A DNA stretch of 17,753 nucleotides from an uncultured Prevotellaceae bacterium (GTDB taxonomy: Bacteria > Bacteroidota > Bacteroidia > Bacteroidales > Bacteroidaceae), in contig CATXZX010000003.1 in the NCBI GenBank assembly GCA_958404085.1, positions 1 through 17,753 on the forward strand, in the 5' to 3' direction. The notes under the pieces were generated by a model. The model saw only the letters and a program-made list of their open reading frames with translations. It searched no databases and was not told the DNA's origin. Shown in pieces: positions 4,959 to 12,686 of this stretch. Both the position numbers and the translations under genes were made by a program. Position 1 is the stretch's first letter. Each line of letters opens with the position of its first letter.

Positions 4959-5564
4959 TTATTTAGAATACAACTCAACGATCAATTGTTCCTTTATATT
5001 TTCAGGGATATCTGCACGCTCCGGTTTGTGCAACATCTTACCGGATTTCGTATTCTCATCCCATTCCAACCACGGATATTTACTGTGGTTAAAGCCAGCT
5101 AAGGCATCAGCGATTACTTCTAAAGATTTGGACTTCTCGCGTACGGCGATAATTTCACCGGGTGCCACTGAATATGAAGGAATGTTCACCACTGCACCAT
5201 TTACGGTGATGTGCTTATGATTCACCAACTGACGGGCAGCGGAACGGGTCGGAGCAATACCTAAACGAAAAACTACATTGTCAAGGCGAGATTCGAGATT
5301 CTGCAACAGGATTTCACCGGTAATACCAGTTGTACGAGCTGCTTTCTCGAACATATTTCTGAATTGTTTTTCCAGAACTCCGTAAGTATATTTAGCTTTT
5401 TGCTTCTCAGCAAGCATGACACCGTACTCAGATGTTTTGCGACGGCGCGAATTTCCGTGCTGGCCGGGAGGATAATTTCTCTTCGACAACACTTTATCAG
5501 CACCAAAGATTGCTTCTCCAAATTTACGGGCAATGCGAGATTTAGGTCCAGTATATCTAGCCAT
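4959..5564 (-). CDS. rpsD: 30S ribosomal protein S4
   Basis: uS4 is a primary 16S rRNA binder that nucleates 30S assembly and contributes to decoding accuracy. The 201-residue product begins MARYTGPKSRIARKFGEAIFG and contains the YPPGQHG motif (31-37). The S4 RNA-binding domain spans about 92-155 (SRLDNVVFRLGIAPTRSAARQLV...HITVNG). The N-terminus has none of the cysteines of the zinc-binding S4 form, so this is the zinc-free version. In E. coli S4 represses the alpha operon by binding its own mRNA; whether it does here cannot be read from the sequence. The gap to rpsK is 29 nt, with a weak AAGGA before the ATG. Confidence 0.97.
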   Translation of the reverse strand: MARYTGPKSRIARKFGEAIFGADKVLSKRNYPPGQHGNSRRRKTSEYGVMLAEKQKAKYTYGVLEKQFRNMFEKAARTTGITGEILLQNLESRLDNVVFRLGIAPTRSAARQLVNHKHITVNGAVVNIPSYSVAPGEIIAVREKSKSLEVIADALAGFNHSKYPWLEWDENTKSGKMLHKPERADIPENIKEQLIVELYSK

Positions 5565-5593
5565 AATTCTTTTTTCCTTATTACATTAAAGTA

Positions 5594-5983
5594 TTAAACT
5601 CTTCTTCTCTTAGGAGGACGGCATCCGTTATGGGGCAACGGAGTAACGTCGATGATCTCTGTTACTTCAATACCGGCACCATGCACAGTACGAATAGCCG
5701 ATTCGCGACCATTACCGGGTCCTTTCACATAAGCCTTTACCTTACGCAGGCCCAAATCAAAAGCTACCTTTGCACAATCCTGTGCGGCCATCTGTGCTGC
5801 ATAAGGAGTATTCTTTTTCGAGCCACGAAAGCCCATCTTACCAGCTGAAGACCAAGAAATGATTTGTCCCTCGCTGTTAGCCAAAGATACGATAATATTG
5901 TTAAACGAGCTGTGGACATGCAACTGGCCCATAGCATCAACCTTCACAATTCTCTTCTTTGCTGCGACTGTTTTTTTTGCCAT
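5594..5983 (-). CDS. rpsK: 30S ribosomal protein S11
   Basis: uS11 lies on the 30S platform near the mRNA exit. The 129-residue product has the conserved HVHSSFNNIIVSLAN near residue 22, SAGKMGFRGSKKNTPYAAQMAAQ in the middle, and the GPGNGRESAIRT and DVTPLPHNGCRPPKRRRV segments at the C-terminus. An alanine/lysine-rich N-terminus (MAKKTVAAKKRIVK) precedes the core. It follows rpsM by 9 nt and precedes rpsD. Confidence 0.97.
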   Translation of the reverse strand: MAKKTVAAKKRIVKVDAMGQLHVHSSFNNIIVSLANSEGQIISWSSAGKMGFRGSKKNTPYAAQMAAQDCAKVAFDLGLRKVKAYVKGPGNGRESAIRTVHGAGIEVTEIIDVTPLPHNGCRPPKRRRV

Positions 5984-5992
5984 ATCTAATTA

Positions 5993-6373
5993 TTATTTAG
6001 TAGCTTTTTTCTTGTTTGCAACAGTTTTCTTCTTTCCCTTACGTGTACGGGCGTTGTTCTTCGTACTCTGACCACGAACGGGCAGACCTATACGATGACG
6101 CACTCCACGATAGCAACCAATGTCCATCAGACGCTTGATGTTCAACTGTATCTCGGAACGAAGATCACCTTCTACTTTGTATTCGGCACCAATTATCTCA
6201 CGAATTTTTGCTGCCTGATCATCAGTCCAATCCTTAACTTTAATGTCTCTGTCGACACCAGCTTTATCCAAGATTTTTGCCGAGCTACTGCGACCTATTC
6301 CATATACATAAGTCAAAGCGATTTCACCTCTTTTGTTTTGAGGCAAATCAACACCAACAATTCTTATTGCCAT
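5993..6373 (-). CDS. rpsM: 30S ribosomal protein S13
   Basis: uS13 sits in the 30S head and contacts the P-site tRNA and the 50S subunit through bridge B1. The 126-residue product starts MAIRIVGVDLPQNKRGEIALTYVYGIG, the standard N-terminus. It holds the MDIGCYRGVRHRIGLPVRGQ segment and ends in a basic tail (about residues 100-126, rich in Lys, Arg and Thr), as expected for the tRNA-contacting extension. It opens the alpha section after rpmJ with a 24-nt gap. Confidence 0.97.
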   Translation of the reverse strand: MAIRIVGVDLPQNKRGEIALTYVYGIGRSSSAKILDKAGVDRDIKVKDWTDDQAAKIREIIGAEYKVEGDLRSEIQLNIKRLMDIGCYRGVRHRIGLPVRGQSTKNNARTRKGKKKTVANKKKATK

Positions 6374-6397
6374 ATATATTTTTTTTATTCTAAGGAA

Positions 6398-6514
6398 TTA
6401 TCCCTGACGCATTTTAAACTTAGGGTTCTTTTTATTAATAACATACAAACGTCCTTTACGGCGGACAATTTTGCACTCTGGCGTACGCTTCTTTAAAGAT
6501 GCTCTTGTTTTCAT
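6398..6514 (-). CDS. rpmJ: 50S ribosomal protein L36 (zinc-free form)
   Basis: This is a 38-codon gene. Translation gives MKTRASLKKRTPECKIVRRK... ending KNPKFKMRQG, the bL36 pattern and length. The classic form carries a CxxC...C...H zinc ribbon. Here only Cys14 remains and the other ligands are replaced, so it belongs to the cysteine-poor (zinc-independent) class common in Bacteroidota. The gene sits between infA (11-nt gap) and rpsM (24-nt gap), the standard position. Confidence 0.95.
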   Translation of the reverse strand: MKTRASLKKRTPECKIVRRKGRLYVINKKNPKFKMRQG

Positions 6515-6525
6515 ATCTTTTTTGA

Positions 6526-6744
6526 TTATTTATATCTAAACACAATACGGCCCTTTGACAAATCATAAGGACTCATTTCGACTTTTACTTTATCGCCGGG
6601 AAGAATCTTTATGTAATGCATGCGCATTTTTCCCGAAATATGGGCCGTTATCTCATGCCCGTTTTCAAGTTCAACGCGAAACATTGCATTCGAAAGAGCT
6701 TCGACAATAGTTCCGTCTTGTTCAATTGCTGATTGCTTAGCCAT
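6526..6744 (-). CDS. infA: Translation initiation factor IF-1
   Basis: IF-1 binds the ribosomal A site during initiation and helps IF-2 and IF-3 select the initiator tRNA. The 72-residue product is one S1-type OB fold from end to end: GTIVEALSNAMFRVELENGH, then ITAHISGKMRMHYIKILPGDKV, then MSPYDLSKGRIVFRYK. These are the standard IF-1 signatures, and the length is exact for the family. The gene is 5 nt after map and 11 nt before rpmJ, the same order as in many bacterial spc clusters. Confidence 0.98.
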   Translation of the reverse strand: MAKQSAIEQDGTIVEALSNAMFRVELENGHEITAHISGKMRMHYIKILPGDKVKVEMSPYDLSKGRIVFRYK

Positions 6745-6749
6745 ATACC

Positions 6750-7544
6750 TTAATACAATTTACCTTCGATTTCCTCTACTTCCTCAAAAGAAGACAATAT
6801 ATCGGCCTTACCATTGTGGATTGCGATGGTGTGCTCAAAATGAGCCGCCGGTTTCCCATCTACTGTACGAACGGTCCACCGATCAGGCATCATCTGAACT
6901 TGACGGCTACCCATAGTTATCATGGGTTCGATTGCTATACACATTCCATTCTTAAGTTGAGGACCGTTACCTCGACGACCATAATTAGGCACTTGGGGAT
7001 CTTCATGCATATCCTTTCCTATACCATGACCGACAAACTCACGAACGACTCCATAACCATTAGCCTCACAAAGAGACTGGACCGCATAGCCAATATCACC
7101 GATTCGCTTACCGACAATAGATTCCGAGATAGCTCTGTAAAGAGATTCTTTCGTAACTCTCAATAATTGCTTTACATCGGCTGCGACTTCACCTACACAA
7201 AATGTATAACATGAATCGCCGTTAAAACCGTTCAACAACGTACCACAATCGATGGATACTATATCTCCATCTTTCAATGGCTCGTCATTAGGTATTCCAT
7301 GTACAACAACATCGTTAACAGAAGCACAAATAGAAGCGGGAAACGCTGGGCCATAAGGATTGGGAAATCCCTTGAAGGTAGGCTCCGCACCATGATCACG
7401 AATAAACTCTTCCGCAACGCTATCCAAATATTTGGTAGACACGCCTGGAGCAATTTCCTTCGCAATCTGCGCCAAAGTCATACCAACCAACTTATTGGCA
7501 TCGCGCATCCGCTCTATTTCATCTTCAGTTTTCAGAAATATCAT
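6750..7544 (-). CDS. map: Methionine aminopeptidase, type I
   Basis: Map removes the initiator methionine from nascent proteins whose second residue is small. The 264-residue product is the short type I form without an N-terminal extension. The five metal ligands are present: Asp99 (VSIDCG), Asp110 (FNGDSC), His173 (FVGHGIG), Glu206 (AIEPM) and Glu237 (HFEHT). His82 and His180 match the conserved substrate-side histidines. It follows secY by 26 nt and precedes infA by 5 nt. adk, which often lies between secY and map in Firmicutes, is absent here. Confidence 0.97.
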   Translation of the reverse strand: MIFLKTEDEIERMRDANKLVGMTLAQIAKEIAPGVSTKYLDSVAEEFIRDHGAEPTFKGFPNPYGPAFPASICASVNDVVVHGIPNDEPLKDGDIVSIDCGTLLNGFNGDSCYTFCVGEVAADVKQLLRVTKESLYRAISESIVGKRIGDIGYAVQSLCEANGYGVVREFVGHGIGKDMHEDPQVPNYGRRGNGPQLKNGMCIAIEPMITMGSRQVQMMPDRWTVRTVDGKPAAHFEHTIAIHNGKADILSSFEEVEEIEGKLY

Positions 7545-7570
7545 AAACTTCGTCTTCGAGTAAAATCAGA

Positions 7571-8902
7571 TTACTTTCCTGAACGTGTTCTCACATGTCC
7601 GGAATTCAACAAACCATCGTAGTGTCTTACTAACAAATGGCTTTCAATCTGCTGTAACGTATCAAGTACCACACCTACAAGAATCAGCAACGAAGTGCCT
7701 CCGAAGAACTGTGCAAATTCCTGACGCACGCCGAAAAATCCTGCAAAAGCAGGCATGATTGCAATAAGAGCTATAAACAACGAACCGGGAAGAGTAATTC
7801 GAGACATTACATTATCCAAATAATCCGCCGTACTTTTTCCAGGTTTAATACCCGGAATAAAGCCATTATTACGTTTCATATCCTCTGCCATCTGAACGGG
7901 ATTCATGGTTATCGCCGTATAAAAATAAGTAAACGCCACGATTAAAATGACAAATACCACATTATACAACCAACTGCCCGAATTCTGGAATTGCTGGACA
8001 ATCCACGTTGCATTCTGATCTCCATAACGGCCAAACGTCAACGGTATAAACATAATAGCCTGTGCGAAAATGATAGGCATTACATTGGCCGCAAACATTT
8101 TCAATGGGATATACTGGCGCGCACCACCATACTGTTTTTCACCCATGACACGCTTCGCATACTGTACAGGAACTTTCCGCGTTCCACGAACAAGTAAAAT
8201 CGCAGCTGCAATAACGAAAACAAGAGAAACTAATTCAAACAAGAATTTGATTAGACCGCCTGCTCCCGGGCTAGACAATGTTGAAACAGCCTCTTGAGTC
8301 AAAGACTGCGGTAAACGAGCAATGATACCCACCATAATGATCAATGAAATTCCGTTACCTATTCCTTTGTCTGTAATACGCTCACCTAACCAAAGGATAA
8401 ACATACTACCGGCTGCCAGAATAAAGGTAGATGAAATCATAAACCACGTCAAGTCTAATGAAGCACCTAAAGCCTGAGGAGCCTGGGCTCTCAGATTTAT
8501 CAAATAAGTCGGTGCCTGAAACAAGAGAATCGCTATCGTCAGATAACGCGTATACTGATTAATCTTACGACGGCCACTCTCTCCTTCACGCTGCATTTTC
8601 TGAAAATAAGGAACTGTAACAGCCAAAAGCTGGATTACAATCGAAGCAGAAATGTAAGGCATGATTCCCAATGCAAAAATAGAAGCATTGGAAAAGGCAC
8701 CTCCTGAGAACATATTCAACAAAGACATAAGACCGTCTTTTGTCTGTTCATGCAATTGACGCAACGCATTCGAATCGATTCCCGGAAGAACAACGAATGA
8801 GCCAAAACGATAAATTGTCACGAACAGGAGAGTAATGAGGATTCGCGTTTTCAAATCCTCAATTCTCCATATGTTCTTTAAGGTCTCTACAAACTTTTTC
8901 AT
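7571..8902 (-). CDS. secY: Preprotein translocase subunit SecY
   Basis: SecY is the channel of the Sec translocon in the inner membrane and works with SecE, SecG and SecA. The 443-residue product has the expected ten hydrophobic segments. Signatures include IYRFGSFVVLPGID after the first helix, the plug-region FSGGAFSNASIFALGIMPYISASI, the RKVPVQYAKR cytosolic loop, and NGFIPGIKPGKSTADYLD before helix 9. The frame extends 9 codons upstream into rplO, but ATG 8902 gives the family N-terminus (MKKFVETLKNIWRIEDL) and begins 4 nt after the rplO stop. Confidence 0.97.
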   Translation of the reverse strand: MKKFVETLKNIWRIEDLKTRILITLLFVTIYRFGSFVVLPGIDSNALRQLHEQTKDGLMSLLNMFSGGAFSNASIFALGIMPYISASIVIQLLAVTVPYFQKMQREGESGRRKINQYTRYLTIAILLFQAPTYLINLRAQAPQALGASLDLTWFMISSTFILAAGSMFILWLGERITDKGIGNGISLIIMVGIIARLPQSLTQEAVSTLSSPGAGGLIKFLFELVSLVFVIAAAILLVRGTRKVPVQYAKRVMGEKQYGGARQYIPLKMFAANVMPIIFAQAIMFIPLTFGRYGDQNATWIVQQFQNSGSWLYNVVFVILIVAFTYFYTAITMNPVQMAEDMKRNNGFIPGIKPGKSTADYLDNVMSRITLPGSLFIALIAIMPAFAGFFGVRQEFAQFFGGTSLLILVGVVLDTLQQIESHLLVRHYDGLLNSGHVRTRSGK

Positions 8903-8906
8903 TGAA

Positions 8907-9353
8907 TTAAAGTTTTGTAGCAACTCCACCTACTCCCTCAATTGCAGCAATAGCTGATTTTGAAAAAGCATTAGCTTCAACTTCCAGTTTCAAAGTCAAC
9001 GTACCATTTCCCAAAATCTTCACCAACTGGCCTGCCGAAACAAAACCTGCTGCGATAAGATCCTCGATACCGACCTTTGTCAAATTATTAGCTTCTGCCA
9101 ACTGCTGCAACAAACTGATGTTGATTGCTTTGTATTCGACACGATTGATATTGTTGAATCCGAATTTAGGAACACGGCGCTGCAAAGGCATCTGACCACC
9201 TTCGAAACCGATCTTATTCTTGTAACCAGAACGCTGTTTCGCACCTTTATGACCGCGAGTTGAAGTTCCACCCAAACCAGAACCCGGTCCGCGACCGATT
9301 CTTTTACGAGTTTTTACGGAACCATATGCCGGTTGTAAATCATTTAATTTCAT
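8907..9353 (-). CDS. rplO: 50S ribosomal protein L15
   Basis: uL15 is a late-assembling 50S protein that threads into 23S rRNA. The 148-residue product starts MKLNDLQPAYGSVKTRKRIGRGPGSG. A glycine- and basic-rich extended N-terminal arm (about 20-45, GSGLGGTSTRGHKGAKQRSG) precedes the GFEGGQMPLQRRVPKFGF motif. The globular C-terminal domain ends SAIAAIEGVGG. It is placed between rpmD and secY, as usual. Confidence 0.97.
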   Translation of the reverse strand: MKLNDLQPAYGSVKTRKRIGRGPGSGLGGTSTRGHKGAKQRSGYKNKIGFEGGQMPLQRRVPKFGFNNINRVEYKAINISLLQQLAEANNLTKVGIEDLIAAGFVSAGQLVKILGNGTLTLKLEVEANAFSKSAIAAIEGVGGVATKL

Positions 9354-9379
9354 ACTTTCTTTTTTTACGAATGAATTAA

Positions 9380-9556
9380 TTATTCAACCACCGCTACTAA
9401 ATGGTGAACTTTCTGAATCATACCACGGCAAACGGGTGTATCCTCACACTCGACAACCTGGTTGATCTTCTTCAAACCAAGTGCTTCAAGAGTTCTTTTC
9501 TGAACAACCGGAGCGCCAATCTTACTTTTTATCTGCTTAACTTTAATTGTTGCCAT
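9380..9556 (-). CDS. rpmD: 50S ribosomal protein L30
   Basis: uL30 is a small 50S protein. I chose ATG 9556, which gives 58 residues starting MATIKVKQIKSKIG, the usual bacterial N-terminus; an in-frame ATG two codons upstream (9562) is possible. TLEALGLKKINQVVECEDTP and GMIQKVHHLVAVVE are family signatures. It lies between rpsE and rplO. Confidence 0.94.
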   Translation of the reverse strand: MATIKVKQIKSKIGAPVVQKRTLEALGLKKINQVVECEDTPVCRGMIQKVHHLVAVVE

Positions 9557-9572
9557 AATCATTCTTTAAATA

Positions 9573-10079
9573 TTAACCTCTGAAGACTTTTTCCATACTG
9601 ATTCCACGGTTCTGAGCCACCATACGTGCATCGCGCATTTCACTCAAAGCCAAGATCGTTGCTTTTACCAAGTTATGCGGATTTGAAGAACCTTTTGATT
9701 TCGCCAAAACGTCTTTAACGCCTACGCTCTCCAAAACAGAACGCATAGCACCACCAGCTACAACTCCGGTACCTTCTGATGCCGGCAAAAGGATAACCTC
9801 AGCACCACCAAATTTTGCACTTTGCTCATGCGGAACAGTTCCTTTCACAACAGGCACTTTGTAGAGATTCTTCTTAGCAGCTTCCACTCCCTTAGCAATA
9901 GCGGCAGTCACTTCACCGGCCTTACCCAGTCCACAACCTATTACGCCATTACCATCTCCAACAACAACAATAGCAGAGAAGCTAAATGTTCTACCACCTT
10001 TTGTCACTTTCGTAACGCGATTGATAGCAACCAGTCTATCCTTTAAATCTTCGCTGTTTACATTTACTCTGTTTGCCAT
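9573..10079 (-). CDS. rpsE: 30S ribosomal protein S5
   Basis: uS5 sits on the back of the 30S subunit near the mRNA entry and affects decoding fidelity and unwinding. The product has 168 residues. The N-terminal double-stranded RNA-binding-like domain shows KGGRTFSFSAIVVVGDGNGVIGCGLGKAGEV (about residues 27-57). The C-terminal domain contains PHEQSAKFGGAEVILLPASEGTGVVAGGA, and SKGSSNPHNLVKAT follows. The gap to rplR is 6 nt. Confidence 0.97.
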   Translation of the reverse strand: MANRVNVNSEDLKDRLVAINRVTKVTKGGRTFSFSAIVVVGDGNGVIGCGLGKAGEVTAAIAKGVEAAKKNLYKVPVVKGTVPHEQSAKFGGAEVILLPASEGTGVVAGGAMRSVLESVGVKDVLAKSKGSSNPHNLVKATILALSEMRDARMVAQNRGISMEKVFRG

Positions 10080-10085
10080 AATCCA

Positions 10086-10427
10086 TTAGAATTTTAATCC
10101 ACCATTACGTGCCCCATCAGCAACTTCTTTCACACGTCCGTGGTATAAATAACCATTACGATCGAATACGACGGTTGTAATTCCAGCAGCCAAAGCCTTC
10201 TGAGCAACTAATTCGCCAACTTTAGCAGCCTGTTCTTTCTTAGGCATGGCTTCCATACCCAAAGATGAAGCAGCAACCAATGTATGGCTCGTTTCGTCGT
10301 TAATTATCTGAACGTAAATTTGCTTATTGCTTCTAAAAACGCTCATACGAGGACGTTCTGCCGTTCCAGAAACTTTATTACGTACCCGATATTTGATTTT
10401 AATTCGTCTTTCTATTTTTGTAGTCAT
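10086..10427 (-). CDS. rplR: 50S ribosomal protein L18
   Basis: uL18 binds 5S rRNA together with L5 and L25 in the central protuberance. The 113-residue product starts at ATG 10427 (MTTKIERRIKIKYRVRNKVSG). The frame also has a TTG three codons earlier, which I rejected because the ATG gives the family N-terminus. ERPRMSVFRSNKQIYVQIINDE, LGMEAMPKKEQAAKVGELVAQKA and FDRNGYLYHGRVKEVADGARNGGL are the expected conserved blocks. Confidence 0.95.
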   Translation of the reverse strand: MTTKIERRIKIKYRVRNKVSGTAERPRMSVFRSNKQIYVQIINDETSHTLVAASSLGMEAMPKKEQAAKVGELVAQKALAAGITTVVFDRNGYLYHGRVKEVADGARNGGLKF

Positions 10428-10445
10428 AACTTTCAAGATTAAAAA

Positions 10446-11015
10446 TTACTTAGCACCGGCTGACTTACCAGACTTTCTGCGAATCTGTTCGCCAACGAAC
10501 AAAATACCCTTTCCTTTATAAGGTTCAGGCTTACGGAAAGAACGAATTTTTGCGCAAACCAAACCTAAAAGCTGTTTATCGCAAGATTCCAAACAAATAT
10601 AGGGATTCTTATTTCTTTCAGTTTTTGTCTCAACCTTGATTTCATTCGGTAACTGGATGAAAATGCTATGTGTGTAACCCAAAGAGAATTCTACGAGATT
10701 TCCCTGATTGGAAACACGATAACCTACACCAACAAGCTCCATCTCCTTTTTATAACCTTCTGAAACACCTACAACCATATTGTGTACAAGCGCACGGTAA
10801 AGTCCATGGAATGCTTGTTTTTGCTTCTGCTCAACGGTATCATTTTTCTCGTCGATTGCAAAAGTTACCAAACCATCAGCAATTGTTACGATAATAGAAG
10901 GATCAACAGCTTGGCTCATCTCACCCTTCGGTCCTTTAACAGACACTACATTATCCTTCAAAGTAACAGTTACTCCGGCAGGGATGTTAATCGGCAATTT
11001 ACCTATTCTAGACAT
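10446..11015 (-). CDS. rplF: 50S ribosomal protein L6
   Basis: uL6 lies at the base of the L7/L12 stalk near the sarcin-ricin loop. The 189-residue product starts MSRIGKLPINIPAGVTVTL and continues through VSVKGPKGEMSQ. The second domain ends YKGKGILFVGEQIRRKSGKSAGAK, the standard C-terminus. Unlike its neighbours it has a strong Shine-Dalgarno sequence, AGGAGG, 7 nt before the ATG (listed separately). It lies between rpsH and rplR. Confidence 0.97.
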   Translation of the reverse strand: MSRIGKLPINIPAGVTVTLKDNVVSVKGPKGEMSQAVDPSIIVTIADGLVTFAIDEKNDTVEQKQKQAFHGLYRALVHNMVVGVSEGYKKEMELVGVGYRVSNQGNLVEFSLGYTHSIFIQLPNEIKVETKTERNKNPYICLESCDKQLLGLVCAKIRSFRKPEPYKGKGILFVGEQIRRKSGKSAGAK

Positions 11016-11020
11016 GTTTA

Positions 11021-11028
11021 TTCCTCCT
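11021..11028 (-). promoter_or_regulatory. Strong Shine-Dalgarno sequence of rplF
   Basis: On the minus strand AGGAGGAA precedes the rplF ATG with a 7-nt spacer after AGGAGG, the optimal distance. Genes in Bacteroidota usually lack such sequences because the 16S rRNA tail is shielded on the ribosome, and its neighbours here show none in non-coding sequence. This confirms the rplF start and suggests special translational control. Confidence 0.8.
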
Positions 11029-11032
11029 AAAA

Positions 11033-11428
11033 TTAATATACATAACAGAGGACTTCACCACCTATTTTCAAGGTAGAAGCCTCTTTATCAGTCATTACAC
11101 CTTTAGATGTGGATACAATTGCAATACCCAAACCATTAATTACTCGCGGCATGTTCTTATAACCGGTATATTTACGCATACCCGGTGAAGATATTCTCTT
11201 CAAACATTTAATCGCATTCACCTTGTTCTGTACATCGTACTTCAAAGCGATTTTGATTGTACCTTGAGGACCATCTTCCACAAACTTATAGTTCAGGATA
11301 TAGCCCTTCTCAAAAAGGATTTTTGTAATGTCCTTTTTCAAATTTGACGCCGGAATCTCTACGACTCTATGCTTTGCCTGAATCGCATTTCTCAAACGGG
11401 TCAAATAATCTGCTATTGGATCTGTCAT
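11033..11428 (-). CDS. rpsH: 30S ribosomal protein S8
   Basis: uS8 binds the central domain of 16S rRNA early in assembly; in E. coli it also represses the spc operon. The 131-residue product opens MTDPIADYLTRLRNAIQAKHRVVEIPASNLKKDI and ends with the conserved GLGIAIVSTSKGVMTDKEA, then GGEVLCYVY. It is preceded by the widest gap in the cluster (49 nt), which contains a short G/C hairpin. Confidence 0.97.
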   Translation of the reverse strand: MTDPIADYLTRLRNAIQAKHRVVEIPASNLKKDITKILFEKGYILNYKFVEDGPQGTIKIALKYDVQNKVNAIKCLKRISSPGMRKYTGYKNMPRVINGLGIAIVSTSKGVMTDKEASTLKIGGEVLCYVY

Positions 11429-11448
11429 AAAATATAATTATTAATTAA

Positions 11449-11463
11449 TCGGGACTCCCCCGA
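11449..11463 (-). promoter_or_regulatory. Small G/C hairpin in the rpsN-rpsH gap
   Basis: On the minus strand TCGGG pairs with CCCGA around the 5-nt loop GGAGT. It sits in A/T-only surroundings 20 nt upstream of the rpsH ATG and is followed by an A/T-rich tract. It may be an mRNA structure for S8 or L5 feedback, a processing site, or a weak attenuator. The function is not shown by the sequence. Confidence 0.4.
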
Positions 11464-11477
11464 CAATATTAAAAAAT

Positions 11478-11780
11478 TTACCAACTTGCTTTTTTTACAC
11501 CGGGAATAAGACCATTCGAAGCCATCTCGCGGAACTGAATACGAGAAAGTCCAAACTGACGGATATAACCTTTTGGACGTCCTGTAATCTTGCACCGGTT
11601 ATGCAAACGAATCGGGTTTGCATTCCGAGGAATTTCTTGCAATTTGCGTGCAGCCTCGTAAGCCTCAACAGGATCTGCTGAATTATTGACGATTGCCTTT
11701 AATGCAGCACGTCTCTCAGCATACTTGGCTACCAATTTGGCTCTTTTCACTTCACGAGCCTTCATAGATTCTTTTGCCAT
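11478..11780 (-). CDS. rpsN: 30S ribosomal protein S14 (zinc-free long form)
   Basis: uS14 is part of the 30S head. The product has 100 residues, the long type starting MAKESMKAREVKRAKLVAKYAERR. The C-terminal part NRCKITGRPKGYIRQFGLSRIQFREMA...PGVKKASW is diagnostic. Only Cys63 is present, so the CxxC...CxxC zinc site of the short form is missing. The gene lies between rplE (9-nt gap) and rpsH (49-nt gap). Confidence 0.97.
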   Translation of the reverse strand: MAKESMKAREVKRAKLVAKYAERRAALKAIVNNSADPVEAYEAARKLQEIPRNANPIRLHNRCKITGRPKGYIRQFGLSRIQFREMASNGLIPGVKKASW

Positions 11781-11789
11781 ACTTTTTTA

Positions 11790-12347
11790 TTAGTTGTTTT
11801 TAGCGTTCTTAAACGGCAAGCCAAATTCTTTCAACAAAGCGTAACCCTCTTCGTCTGTTTTAGCAGTAGTAACAAACGTAATATTCATACCCAGAATTCT
11901 ATCAATCGAATCGATGTTGATTTCGGGGAAAATAATCTGTTCCTGAATACCCAACGTATAATTACCACGACCATCGAATTTACTTTCGATACCTTTAAAG
12001 TCACGGATTCGGGGAAGAGCCACACGCACTAATTTCTCGAGGAACTCATACATACGCTCACGACGCAAAGTAACCATAACACCAATCGGCATCTTCTTAC
12101 GCAGCTTAAAGTTAGCAACGTCTTTACGTGAAACTGTGGCTACTGCCTTTTGCCCTGTTATCGCCGTAATCTCATTGATCGCTACATCAATTATTTTTTT
12201 GTCGGCGGTTGCCATACCCAGACCCTGATTAATAACGATCTTTTTCAGAACGGGGATCTGCATGGCCGAAGAATAGTTAAACTGTTTCTTCAAAGCTGGA
12301 GCGATGCGCTCTACATATTCTTTTTTAAGACTCGCAGTATTACTCAT
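11790..12347 (-). CDS. rplE: 50S ribosomal protein L5
   Basis: uL5 binds 5S rRNA and contacts the P-site tRNA and S13. The product has 185 residues. It shows YSSAMQIPVLKKIVINQGLG near the N-terminus, ITGQKAVATVSRKDVANFKLRKKMPIGVMVTLR in the middle, and GRGNYTLGIQEQIIFPEI followed by MNITFVTTAKTDEE, the usual signatures. The ATG overlaps the rplX stop by one base (TAATG), which suggests translational coupling. A purine-rich GGAGAGGAG precedes the ATG but lies inside the last rplX codons. Confidence 0.97.
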   Translation of the reverse strand: MSNTASLKKEYVERIAPALKKQFNYSSAMQIPVLKKIVINQGLGMATADKKIIDVAINEITAITGQKAVATVSRKDVANFKLRKKMPIGVMVTLRRERMYEFLEKLVRVALPRIRDFKGIESKFDGRGNYTLGIQEQIIFPEINIDSIDRILGMNITFVTTAKTDEEGYALLKEFGLPFKNAKNN

Positions 12348-12667
12348 TACTTAATCTCCTCTCCTGATTTTTTTGCGTAACGCACTAATTTTCCGTTCTC
12401 ATTACGTTTACGGCCGATACGAGTCGGTTTGCCGCTTTTCGGATCCAACACATTCAGGTTTGAAATATGAATAGATGCCTCCTGTTTCACAATACCACCT
12501 TGCGGGTTCTTTGCATTGGGTTTCTGGCTTTTCGACACCATGTTAAGTCCCTCAACGATTGCACGCTGTTTTTCTACAAAGACCTTCAGGACTTTACCGG
12601 TCTTTCCTTTTTCTACACCGGCATTCACAAAGACGGTATCACCTTTCTTAATATGTAACTTACTCAT
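12347..12667 (-). CDS. rplX: 50S ribosomal protein L24
   Basis: uL24 initiates 50S assembly at the 5' end of 23S rRNA. The 106-residue product has an N-terminal KOW motif (about residues 8-30: KGDTVFVNAGVEKGKTGKVLKV), followed by the conserved GLNMVSKSQKPNAKNPQGGIVKQEASIHISNLNVLDPKSGKPTRIG. It begins 19 nt after rplN and overlaps the rplE start by one base. Confidence 0.97.
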   Translation of the reverse strand: MSKLHIKKGDTVFVNAGVEKGKTGKVLKVFVEKQRAIVEGLNMVSKSQKPNAKNPQGGIVKQEASIHISNLNVLDPKSGKPTRIGRKRNENGKLVRYAKKSGEEIK

Positions 12668-12686
12668 TACTTCTCAATTTACACAA

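Noticed and set aside
7545..7570. Missing adk between secY and map as a deletion
   Set aside because: Many bacteria lack adk at this position and the junction is a normal short gap, so there is no sign of a lost gene.
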